DNA from: Cyclina sinensis
Taxonomy: Eukaryota; Mollusca; Bivalvia; Venerida; Veneridae
DNA length: 64,000 nt
NCBI GenBank assembly: GCA_012932295.1
Contig: JAAONU010000011.1
Span: 15,398,136-15,462,135 of the forward strand
Reading direction: 5' to 3'
Numbering within the stretch: the stretch's first letter is position 1; every line of letters begins with the position of its first letter. The notes beneath the pieces were generated by a model that was given only the letters and a program-made list of their open reading frames with translations, had not been told where the DNA came from and ran no database searches. Positions 25,060 to 35,303 of the stretch are shown here, in pieces. The translations under genes and the position numbers were made by a program.

Positions 25060-25787
25060 TTAATTTATAGTTATTAAAGACTTATAATTTTCTTCATAGG
25101 ATTCGTCTAGGAAATATTCATTCACCGAAGCAGTTTTTTTTTCATTAGCAGTAAGTGGCTTCGGTAAAGGAAAGGGATCAAGTTCATATTTGACATGATT
25201 ATTGTGCCTAAAGATGACCCTTTTGGACAAATAACCATTAAGAGTAAACATGAAGCTGCAACAAGATAAATAGTATTTACATCAAATAAATAAAGATAAA
25301 ATGAAGCAAAATGTGAACGTAATATTAGGATGCTTTATTTTGTTTTAGAGAAATTTTTTTGCAGTGGCATTCGAATGTATTTAATTTTCTTTATATTTAA
25401 TTTGCAGTGGGATATTTATTATTTTCAGTAGTCAATCTACTTCCTTGTCAGTTTTTATGTCACAATTTGAACGTTTTACGGTCCTTCTCTTGTTTTTCAC
25501 TACAATAACTTATTTTTGTATCGTAAACGTTTAAAATAAAAAAATTAAAAAATGATTAATAATACAAGTAAAAAAGAGTGTAGAGAAGTTAATGTTTTAA
25601 CGTTCCTAATGTTAACCTTCAAAATAGTATATATAAAATGTATTTGCCAAAATAGTTAGTCTTGAATGAAACTGATTTATCCATGCTACAGCAAAAAGGT
25701 ATATTTTGTATATATTTAAGGTGTGTTAGAACTTTATTGACTTTTACAAATGACAACTTACCTGTCTTTTATAAAATCTAGACACAT
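25060..25787 (-). CDS. Possible two-exon host gene, unknown product
   Basis: Two minus-strand segments join in phase. The first, 25,787-25,762, starts at an ATG, reads MCLDFIKD and ends at a strong CAG|GTAAGT donor. After a 506 bp intron with a good 'cttgttgcag' acceptor, the second, 25,255-25,060, encodes about 64 residues and ends at TAA. The joined product is ~73 residues. The second part has a short hydrophobic-aromatic start (FMFTLNGY), a basic patch (SKRVIFRHNNH), a proline stretch (DPFPLPKPL) and an acidic tail (EYFLDESYEENY), more protein-like than random AT-rich frames. I do not recognise the family. The 5' part may continue upstream as more exons; the ATG is only the first in frame. 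It could be the C-terminal end of a larger gene, or chance. Confidence 0.35.
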
Positions 25788-26364
25788 CACTTAATATGCA
25801 TAATGTACGCAAACCATCTTTTATGTAAGCTTTCGCTCGAGTAAAAATATACCACACAAACACATTAAACTTCATCCATAAATAGCAGTGCAATTACAAT
25901 TGGTCTGTTTCTATATCAGGCCGATTGAACTTAATCAGACATGGATTTCTTAGACTGAGATACATTTATAACCAGAGAAAACAGCTTGTATTTAAGATAC
26001 GTAGGTTATTGTACCGGAAAAATATTATATTTTATATTTTATCCTCTGCCAAATGTTTCGGCGGATGAAGATTGTTACTGTGTTGACTGGCCATCCTGTC
26101 CGGCAGTGGTTGGCTTTAAAAATGCAGTGATAGGCTTATCATGCTCGTAAAATTTAATTGCAATCTATTAATAGTAACGTTAAAAGTCATGATCGTTCCA
26201 TTTGTAAGAGGCCATCAGTTTAGCACGGACTCTCAATTAGAATATCCTTGAATAGCTGAACATTCTTACTGCAAACATCCAGCATCATTGGCTGTTACAA
26301 GCTGTCAGCTTCCCTAGTTCAAATACATATACAACAATCTAATAACACCGTTGTTTCCATTAAG
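25788..26364. other. No feature recognised
   Basis: AT-rich spacer between the candidate two-exon gene and the tandem array. No supportable exon. Confidence 0.4.
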
Positions 26365-27975
26365 ATTAAACAAGAAGCGCCGCAATGCGAGTAAAACCAG
26401 GTTTTCAACGACCAAGTATTGATGTGACAGGAATTAGGAAGAAATATGGCAGTGAAGAAAAAAATGATGCTGCTATTTTGGTCCAACAAAGAAAGTTGGT
26501 TTCAATAGTTCAAAATAAAAATAAACCAGATACCTAAGTAGCAATGCCAGGCTGTATTTTCATGTAAGCTACACACATGCAAAATTGAGTATCAATAGGT
26601 GAAAGTGTGCTGAAGTCATTGAGTAGAAGCTGAAAATTCTATTGTAAGCAAGTGACCTTGACCTTGCTCCCAAATATCTAAGTAGCATCTTAATATAAGC
26701 TACCCACACAACAAGTTTGGTGTCAATAGGTCAACGCAAACTCAAGTTATTACGTGAAAACTGAAATTTCTTTTTTAAAGCAACACTGACCTTGACCTTG
26801 TTCACAGACATCTGGGTAGCAATCCCAAGTTGCGTCTTGATATAAGCTACCCACATACTAAATTTGGTGTCAATAGGTCAAACTTAAGTTCTTATGCAAA
26901 GATTGAATTACTATTTTCAGCAACAATGACATTTACCCTGATCATAGTCACCTGGGTATGAATCTCAAGCTTCCTCTTGATATAAGCTATCCATACACCA
27001 AGTTTGGCGTTAATAGCTCAAAGCAAACTCAAGTTACTGAGCGGAAACCGATTTTCTTTTTTTTAGCAAACTGAAGTTATTGAAGGGAAACTTAATTTCT
27101 AATTTTAGCAACAGTAACCATGGCCTTTATCAAAGACATCTGGGTAGTAATCCCAAGCTGCCTCTTAATATAAGCCACCAATACACCAAGTTTAGCGTCA
27201 ATAGGCCAAAGCAACTCAAGTAATTGAGCGGAAACATAATTTCTATTTTTAGCATCACTGACCCTGACCTTGACCACAGACTCCAGGGTAGCAATCTCGA
27301 GTAGCGTCTTGATATAAGATACCCACACACCAAGTTTGGTGTCAATAGGTCTTAGCAAACTGAAGTAATTACATAGAAACTAAATTTCTATTTTTAGCAA
27401 CACTGACCTTAACCTAGATCGCAGACACCTGGGTAGCAATCTAAAGTAGCGTCTTGATATAAGCTACCTACACACCTAGTTTGGTGTCAATATGTCTCAG
27501 CAAACTCAAGTAATTGAGCGGAAACTGATTTTCTATTTTTAGAAACAATAACCTTGACCTTGATCACAGACATCTTGATAGCAACCCCAAGCTGCCTCTT
27601 GATATAAGCTACTCATAAACCATGTTTGGCGTCAATAGACCTAAGCATACTCAAGTTATTGAGTGGAAACTGAATTTCTATTTTAAAGCAACTGTGACCT
27701 TGACCTTGAACACAGACACCTGGTTAGCAATCCCAAGCTGCCTCTTGATATATGTTATCCATACACCTAGTTTGGCGTCAATAGGTCAAAGCAAACTCAA
27801 GTTATTGAGCGAAAACTGTTTTTCTATTTTTAGCAACAGCGACCTTGACCTTGATCACAGACACCTGGTTAGCAATCCCAAGCTGCCTCTTGATATCGGC
27901 TACCCATACACCAAGTTTGGCGTCAATAAGCCAAACCAAACTCAAGTTATTGAGCGGAAACCAAAAGTTGACGCC
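26365..27975 (+). repeat. Degenerate tandem array, ~145 bp unit, ~10 units
   Basis: The phrase 'cttgatataagctaccca' or a variant recurs near 26,560, 26,690, 26,837, 26,977, 27,166, 27,310, 27,451, 27,600, 27,747 and 27,891. Each is followed by 'aagtttggtgtcaataggtc', 'aactcaagttattgag' and 'tgaccttgaccttga'. It opens with 'aacaagaagcgccgcaatgcg' and closes with 'gttgacgcccgcccgcc', edges I recognise from an abundant bivalve repeat. Frames through it (for example 27,622-27,993) are periodic by-products. Confidence 0.85.
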
Positions 27976-27984
27976 CGCCCGCCA

Positions 27985-28110
27985 TTACAATAACTAGTTT
28001 TCGTTGAAGAAAATGATCACCCACCCGAACAGCCACCATTGCAGCCATACAATGGTCCCAATGATGGCCAAGGCAACAGAGCACATAAAACCAATACTTT
28101 CTTCAGGTAA
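27985..28110 (+). pseudogene. Harbinger transposase, C-terminal fragment
   Basis: Reads EENDHPPEQPPLQPYNGPND, then GQGNRAHKTNTFFR and a TAA at 28,108-28,110. It closely matches the C-terminus of copy B (43,180-43,306), where the stop is also kept. HARBI1-type nucleases end in a similar acidic/proline stretch followed by a short basic-aromatic tail. Everything upstream is missing here, so this is a remnant. Confidence 0.7.
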
Positions 28111-29480
28111 GTAATCTCTTCCACTTTCTCAATGGCAACACTACACATAGGAACTTGTCTAATCTGTTCAGAACAGATAATACATCTAATTATTTTGGCA
28201 GGGTTTTTCCACACTTATGATTACTAAAAAGACAATGACACATTTATGAAACCATAAAGTTGTTACTTTGATTTCAATCAAATACATGAAACAATGAAGT
28301 AACACTTATCAACAAGAAACATAATAAGATCTTGTTCACCAAGATAAACAAGCAATAACATCATAACATGTAAATACATCCTGTATAAGTGGGTATTTTC
28401 GCACATCAAAAATTTTGCGAAATGACATTTTCATAGGTTTTGTGAGCTAAAATGTTGTCGAATCGTAAGTAATTGACTGCAATTACAATACATTAAAGTT
28501 TCTGATAACAACCTTTTTATTTGTCCTATCAAGTTACAAATAATGTGCTGATGATTTGCAGTAACTCCAATTATATAGAAAATTACAGTTAACACAATAA
28601 CATTATATTCTAGTATATGAATAGTAAACCATTATATGGTAAAAAAGTAAAAGCTTCCTTTGCTACGTTACAAACTCCCATTCAGGTGGGTGATTTCATA
28701 TTATAATTACACTATGCATCACTTTGTTGGATGTACAAGTCTTTATTGAGAGGGAAACCAACATCATGATAATAGTAAATAGTTTCTAAATCAGGATATT
28801 ACTAAACCAGTCAACAGTTCCTTAAGAACAATCTTCACTTACCAAGAATCTCATGTGATGATGATCGAAATGAGTGATGAAATATTTGCTGGTTGATATT
28901 TTCGCGGTTTATAAGAATTTGCGAAAATAGCAAACATTTAGACGTCACACACTTTACCACTTAAACAGTTATCATTTAAAGATATATTATGCTCAAATTT
29001 CATATACAAATAACTACTACACGTTTTCTATGTAAAAATAAAATAAACATGTTTGAGTACACACAGAGTAGATATGTTATGTTTAAAACTCTACACACAA
29101 CAGGTAAACACAGTATAAATACACAGTGTCATTAAAAAAACTGGCAATTTTTCAAAGAATGTTCTAACATAACATGATGCTCCAACATAACATGGCCTGT
29201 AATAGGGAATGCAGCTTCCCATACATAGTGTGTATTCTAGTAGCCTAACTTGACATATTCGTTAAGAATTTCCAAGACTTTAATCAATTTCTGCAATAAC
29301 AGTATTTTAAGGAAAGATAGGTGTAGTATTTCTTTATCAAGAGCCACCGCAAGCGGGGGCCACGCTCGACCATTTTCTATTTCTAAAGGCAAACACATCA
29401 GAGGAAGCACATTGTTATGAAAGGATTTCAAATGAAACATCATTTGAAAATTTAATTATCACATTCATCCATATATAACA
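28111..29480. other. Non-coding interior of Harbinger copy A
   Basis: The first ~250 bases align with copy B after 43,307 ('gaacagataatacat', 'tttgatttcaatcaaatac', 'aaacaatgaagta'). Two short stretches at about 28,390-28,440 and 28,890-28,935 share 'tattttcgc' and 'ttgcgaaa' words. No exon seen. Confidence 0.5.
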
Positions 29481-30740
29481 ATGTTACCGCACAATTTAGC
29501 AACATTCAGAAATTTGACCTTAAAAGTCAAGGTCAAGTTCAGTTTATCCTTCTTTGGAGGTATTGTGTAAAAGGTTTTTATGTTCAAGCATGAAGACACT
29601 ACATTAATAAAAAAGATATAGTGAAGTTAAGCAATGACAAGATCATTTAAAGGTCAAGGTAACACTTTAATTGTTTAACATGTTTGTTTTATTCTCAGAG
29701 TTGTTTTGTCCGAGTATAGATCGAATCAATCCAGAATTAACAAAAATTTGGCTATTTCAGCAAATTTCTATAATTTGACATCAACAGTCAAGGTCATTTT
29801 TATTCCAAGGCCCTACTTGAATAATTTAACATGTAGGTTTTGTCATAAGTGTCATTTAGTCTAAGTATGAATCAAATCCAAATAAAATAACTTGACCTTG
29901 AAGGTCTAGGTCATTTTAAGGTCAAGGTCATACTTGTATTATCCAACCTGTCAGTTTTGTCATAAGTGTTGTTTTGTCTAAGTCTGATTCAAATCAAACC
30001 ATAAATAACAAAGTTACGGCCAGTTTTTACAGAATTCAATAATTTGACCTTGACTGTCAAGGTCACTTAAAGGTCAGAGTCAAACTTGAAATAATCGTAA
30101 TGTCGGATTTGTCATAAGTGTTGTTTTGTTCAAATATGAATCAAATCCATAAATAAACGAGGAAGTTATGACAATTTAAACAAAATTCAATCATCTGACC
30201 TTGTCGGTAAAGGTCACTGTTAGGTCATGGTCATATTTAAGTTATTCAACATCTCGGTTTTGACATAAGTGTTGTTTTGTCCGAGTATAAATCAAATCCA
30301 ACAATAAACAAAGTTATGGCCCATTTAAGCAAAATTCAATAATTTGACATTGAAGGTTAAGTTTATTTATGAGTCAAGGTCAATTTAAGTCTAAACGACT
30401 TCAATGTCATGTCCAAACGGCTGTTGTGTCCAAGCATGAAGACAATCCACCTATTAATGATAAAGTTATGGCCCATTTCAGCAAAATTCTATAATTTGAC
30501 CTTAAAGGTTAAGTTCATTTATGAGTCAATGTCAATTTAAGTCTAAACTACTTCAATGTCTTGTCCAAAGGGTTGTTGTGTCCAAGCATGAGGACAATCC
30601 ACCTATTAATGATTAAGTTATGGCCAATTTTAGCAAAATTCAATATTTTGACCTTAAAGGTGAAGGTCATTTATGAGTCAAGGTCAAGTTTAGTCTGGTC
30701 TACTTGAAGGTCTTGTCGGTTGTTCTTTCCAAGTATGAAG
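29481..30740 (+). repeat. Degenerate tandem array, ~150 bp unit, ~8 units, rich in TCAAGGTCA
   Basis: 'aaagttatggcc' or a variant recurs at 30,011, 30,163, 30,311, 30,473 and 30,615. Each unit has 'ttcaataatttgaccttgaaggt', one to three AAGGTCA half-sites, 'cataagtgttgttttgtc' and 'atgaa.caaatcca'. Earlier units (29,481-30,000) are more decayed or shortened. This is a bivalve-type repeat unrelated in unit sequence to the 26.4-28.0 kb array, though both carry TGACCTTGA. It interrupts Harbinger copy A. Confidence 0.8.
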
Positions 30741-31164
30741 ACAATACATTAAGGAATAAAAAAAATATAATCAATGTTAAAGTTTTCGGACGGGAACGGC
30801 AACGGCAACGACAACATGACTATAGCAATACCTCGATTTTTTCTTTGAAAAAAGTCAAGCTAAAAACAAGAAATGCAAAATGTACCACTAAATTATTACA
30901 ATTTTTTTTGACTTTGTGCAATACATTCATATACTTTTCATTTATTCACAGGGATTAACTTTCAACAGAGATATAATCAATGAACGTGTGATAACGGCTG
31001 GTTAACAGTGAAGACCTGATGAGTCTCAAAGTAATGAAAAAGATGACAGACTGGAGTTAACAGAATTAACATTTTAACAATTCAAAATATATGAGTGACT
31101 TCGAGTGATGTAAAGATACTGTTCATGTTAAAATACAAGTTTTGCAAATGGAAACAGAAACTGA

Positions 31165-34100
31165 TTACGGATTTGAAAATTTGTTGATTAAAACATCAGC
31201 CAAGCTTGAAACTTTATTGAAGCATTCAATCTGTGCTGCCTGAACCTCCAGTGCCTTTGAATAATACTCTATCTGGAGTTCCTTCAGAGTCTTCACTCTC
31301 TTCTTTCCACTAGAAATTGATAAATTTTCAGTGATTTTCACTGATATTGAACAAGTATAATGCATGAAACTTTGAAGGTATTAATTTCATCAGAGATGTT
31401 GCATAAAGCATGACATGGAGATGCAGTATTTTAGAGACTGTATCATCAAAAATTGTAAGTTGAAGACATTGTCGCATTCATGTTAATTAAAAGTTTATTT
31501 AGGTCAATGTTCATGTATAAATATCTTTTTTAGTTTCAGATTATATGACACATGGCCATGTTTCTTTACATAAATTTATTTCCTGACCCATACTTTAACT
31601 TTAATATAAATTGCTACTGATTTTAAAAAGGCTGCAAGTAACCAGACCATAGATCAATACCTTTTCTTTTCCTTGATCACAGGCTCATCTTCCTCAATGT
31701 GTCCTCACTTCTTCCCTGAAATATTACCATTTGCATTATACCATCAATATCATGACAATTTTTCTTCACCAAACCTAATACTTAATAGGTACTGGCATTC
31801 AATCCTTTTCAACAGTTGATGTTAAATGTTTATCAATGTAAATCTTTTAGAATGGTCAGCCTATCTGATATATTTGTACTAGTTAGAAAGTGAACTGTAT
31901 GAAACAGATACATCAACTTTACATTATAATTTGAAAATCAGGTTCATACCAAATTCACTTTAAATAATTTAAGGAAATCTGAATGGTTTATGTGAACAAG
32001 TAACACATTTATGGAAATGGATTTCTGATGAATATAATCTTTTACTCTTGATTTTAAATCTAAGGAATTACTTTTATGTAACATGAACATTCTGTTCATT
32101 TGTGTTTTAACAAACAGACATATCAGAATAAATTACCTGCACTACTTAAATCTGTCTGTTAAGTTTTTTCAAGTTCAGTGTTGTTCTTGTCAATCAACTG
32201 ACCTGAAAAAACATGAAAGTTTTGCTACCACTTACACATGTAAAGATATATATTTGACTGACGTGAATCACATGAAATAATAACAAATTAACCAAAATAC
32301 ATTTGTACTTGTTGGGTTTTTTTCATTTTGGCAATTCGCATTATTTCACAAATATTTACCCACTTTCACAGCTGTTTTGAAGCAAATGCTACCGTGGCTT
32401 TGTATCTGTTCAACATATATGCAACGCACCTCTGTCACTTAGGATTGAGAAATTTATACTTTATTGTCTTACCTTTAACATTTAACTCGTCGGGAATATC
32501 TTGACACAGCAGCTTGTCTGCAACATTAATATGTAATATTATTCCTCAATATTATTCCTCAGTCTTCAAGATTATAGCACCTTCCAGACTTCATTAGGTC
32601 ATTTTAAAGAACATCACAACTCTTTATATAGTACCTTTTCAATGTAACTGATAATGAGCTTAATTCCAAAGCAATCGGAAGGTTGGCCTGAGGTGTAAAA
32701 TGTCAAGCATCAGAATGACGAACAGTGGTAAAAACTTTGATTAACTAATTTCTTTTCTATAAAGTATAAGTTTATACTACATTTTAAGAGCTATCGAAAA
32801 TGGTATATGCCCCAAAAAACACTGAAGCAGCCGATCGGTGTGCCTCCTGGTAGCTATGGCCCTTAATCATAATCATGATGTTCACTGTACATTTATATCT
32901 GTGACTGATTGATAAACAAAGTACAAGTCATGCATGGTGTTTTAGATATGGAATACCTAAGTCAATGAAAGACTCGGCATCAGTCGCACCAGGTATGCCA
33001 CTGAAGGAGGGTGTGCCCTTCATCATGCTAATGATCTCAGATGTATAAATACTGGAAGGGTCCATCTGCTTTGGTGGCCCACCACCAGTTTCAATCGCAC
33101 TCTTCCTCTCCTCTGCCAAGTCTTTCTTCCCCCTCTTCACCAAGTTTCTCCATTTTTCTTTCAACTCTGCAACCGATCTGAAACAGAAGTTTCAACACTA
33201 CTGCTTAAAAGGTAGAAAAGTTATTGAACAGAAACCATGTATGACAGACTGACTCTCAGATAGACAGGATAATCATCTCAATGTAGAGTAATAATGTTTC
33301 ATTTACATTATATGCATCTATACCTATTTCTACCTAACTCTATAGAAATGGCAAAAACTTTTATAGCTGATTTTTATTTCATACATGCAATGACAAGATT
33401 TTCAAAGTTAAAGTGCCACATACACTAACTGTCCACACAAACAATGCCTTATACTACTCAAATACATGTATTAAACCCAAATAATTCTTACTTTTAACTA
33501 GTATTACAGCTTAACAGTTTGATATTCCTCAAAGTGATTCATGAAATTGCAAAACATCAGTGCTTAAAAGTAGTTGTTATTAACGCAGTCTTGTCTACTG
33601 AAACCATTTTGATTCCTGCTGCTTAAGAACATGGCAATAATAGACTATAAGAAACTTACACTGGCTGCCGGTACAAACAGGAAAATGTGGCTCAAAGGTA
33701 ACTGTTTACAGCGAAAATGAGTCTCTGCTAAGTTTCCGCAAAACAGTTACCGAGAGGCAGATACTAAGGCTACCGTCTGTAACGAGTGCCAGTGCTTGAT
33801 TCTTTTTCTTGCATATTACGTGTAAGTCATATTTCTGATGGAAATTACGAAAATCTTATATTTTTATTTGGCATTTTTTTCTTATAGCAGCCCACGAATT
33901 AACAATTTCATTCATATAAGTGAAACGGTGTCATTTTAAGCAAGTAAATCATTTATAAAATGCACCGAAATGATGTCATTTCAAAGCACGTGACTTGTCT
34001 TACAGTATGGGGGTGTCAGATGAGTTTTTCTAGCACCGGTGTAATCAGAAGAAATGTCTGATATGCAAGAAAAACAACATAATTTCACTGTTGTTTGTGT

Positions 34101-35052
34101 TGCACATATTGATCATATTATAAATGCCATTACTGCATTCAGGTAAAAGAACTTCTGATGGCTGGTGTAGTCCAAATAATTGTACCCAAAACGTTGAATA
34201 TCATGCTAATTTTCGAATGGTCGATATCTGCATTCAGAAAAGGCTGCATCCTGCCTGAAGTCACATTATTGAGACTACTGCTGGTGTAGTCAATACTTGT
34301 CAAGAGAATAAAAATCTTCTGAAGCCACTACTACAGGGGCATGAGTAGTTTTGCATTTTCCAGTACTGTTCATGAACAGATGCAGTCAAAGAGTGTCTTT
34401 AATGTTCTTCTTTTCTGTTGATGTCACTGTCTTCCAGGTACTGATTTTGTCCCAAGTTTATATACAATTCTAGAACTAGTAGACTCGACTAGGCTATTTA
34501 TTTCTGAAAGTATTCAGCGTGATATTCTACCAGACCACAAATATTCACACGATCTCTTGACCATAATATTACCGTTTAAAAATACAACAAAGAACACTTT
34601 TCTGAATGTTATAAACACATAATTTCACATACAAAACTCTGTGTAATGAGTCAATGAGTGGGTACCGGAAGAAAACACGAACGATGCCGATGTAAACAAA
34701 ACACTGTGGAAATCTTTTCATAACTGAATCAGGTTAGGATTCATGAAATTCTGCCACTTAAACAGGATCTCAACTTAACAATAAATTAATTATCGCGACA
34801 TGCATACCTGCTGCATACACTTACAGCATTCACAGAGGCCTGTATTCGTTCCCAGGCCCTCTGCTGAACTTTCCTCCCCTCCCCCGTCAAAAATTTCTTG
34901 TTTATGATACTCAAATTGCCTTTAACATTCTCAATCAGTACACCTGTTTCCCGTGGGCAAAATTTTTTTGTACGAACTCTAGCTTTCTTTGGTGGCAAAG
35001 TAGCTAGTGTCTGGGTTTCCATTTTATCTATCCGTTTGCTGCAGACTGACAT
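31165..35052 (-). CDS. Myb/SANT-like DNA-binding protein of Harbinger element, four exons, intact
   Basis: Accessory gene of a Harbinger transposon; in this class the Myb-like partner binds element ends and helps bring the transposase to DNA in the nucleus. Exons on the minus strand: 35,052-34,808 (ATG, MSVCSKRIDK), 33,177-32,957, 31,703-31,661 and 31,309-31,165 (TAA). Junctions are AG|GT...AG in compatible phases 2, 1 and 2, giving 217 residues with no stop. The trihelix-type Myb/SANT domain spans about residues 22-110: FCPRETGVLIENVKGN, then RAWERIQASVNAVSVCSRSV, then AELKEKWRNLVKRGKKDLAE with its tryptophans. GGGPP follows, then an acidic exon (IEEDEPVIKEKK) and a C-terminal helix (KELQIEYYSKALEVQAAQ) probably for dimerisation. 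The ATG lies close to the right terminal repeat, so the promoter probably lies in the GGTTAA-rich end. The donor within AGCAG|GTATGC is chosen because the nearer GTAAGT would break the frame. Product function is inferred from family. Confidence 0.8.
33659..33893 (+). repeat. Dispersed hairpin repeat, copy 2
   Basis: Opposite-orientation copy of 4,993-5,199, lying in an intron of the Myb/SANT-like gene. Hairpin arms 'ggtaactgttt' (about 33,697) and 'aaacagttacc' (about 33,750) are kept, with flanking 'caaacagg' and 'ccgtctgt' partly paired. Confidence 0.7.
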
Positions 35053-35303
35053 ATTGCGAGAAAATTACGCAAACGAAACTATGAGAAGCTATGCATTTCG
35101 GGATTAATGTGATGCATTATGGGAGTCTTGGTTAAAATTGAGATGGGATAAACTTAACCAGTTTCGGTTAACTAACCATTTGGTTAAAAAGTTTTATACA
35201 AATGAATTAACAAGTTTGGTTAGCTAACCGAACTGGTTAGCGTTAACCAATGGTTAGTGACTAATCATGGGTTAATTTTAACCATTGTTTATACAATTGG
35301 CTG
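35053..35303. repeat. Right terminal region of Harbinger copy A with GGTTAA cluster
   Basis: Within ~200 bases there are about ten GGTTAA/TTAACC or GGTTAG/CTAACC motifs in both orientations, ending 'attgtttatacaattggctg'. Nearly identical to 40,664-40,915. Such subterminal motif clusters usually mark protein binding sites; GGTTAA is the classic core bound by plant trihelix (GT-1) proteins, whose fold is related to this Myb/SANT domain. Confidence 0.75.

Larger units (their letters stand above)
27976..35303 (+). mobile_element. Harbinger (PIF) DNA transposon, copy A, 5'-truncated
   Basis: Holds the last coding part of the transposase at its left edge, a convergent Myb/SANT-like gene on the minus strand and a complete right end. 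The right end (about 35,110-35,303) is dense in GGTTAA/TTAACC motifs and finishes 'gtttatacaattggctg', matching the right end of the derivative at 39,575-40,915. The left portion, including the catalytic transposase exons, is replaced by the tandem array. Large parts align with copy B (43.1-47.7 kb), such as 'ttgaacagaaaccat.tatga' near 33,225 and 46,675. A second array (29.5-30.7 kb) is absent from copy B. Confidence 0.8.

Noticed and set aside
27092..27993. Open frames of 71-123 codons within the tandem array
   Set aside because: They repeat with the ~145 bp unit and show no domain; they arise from array periodicity.
26365..30740. CRISPR-like repeat-spacer array
   Set aside because: Units are ~145-150 bp degenerate tandem copies without unique spacers, in a eukaryotic setting.
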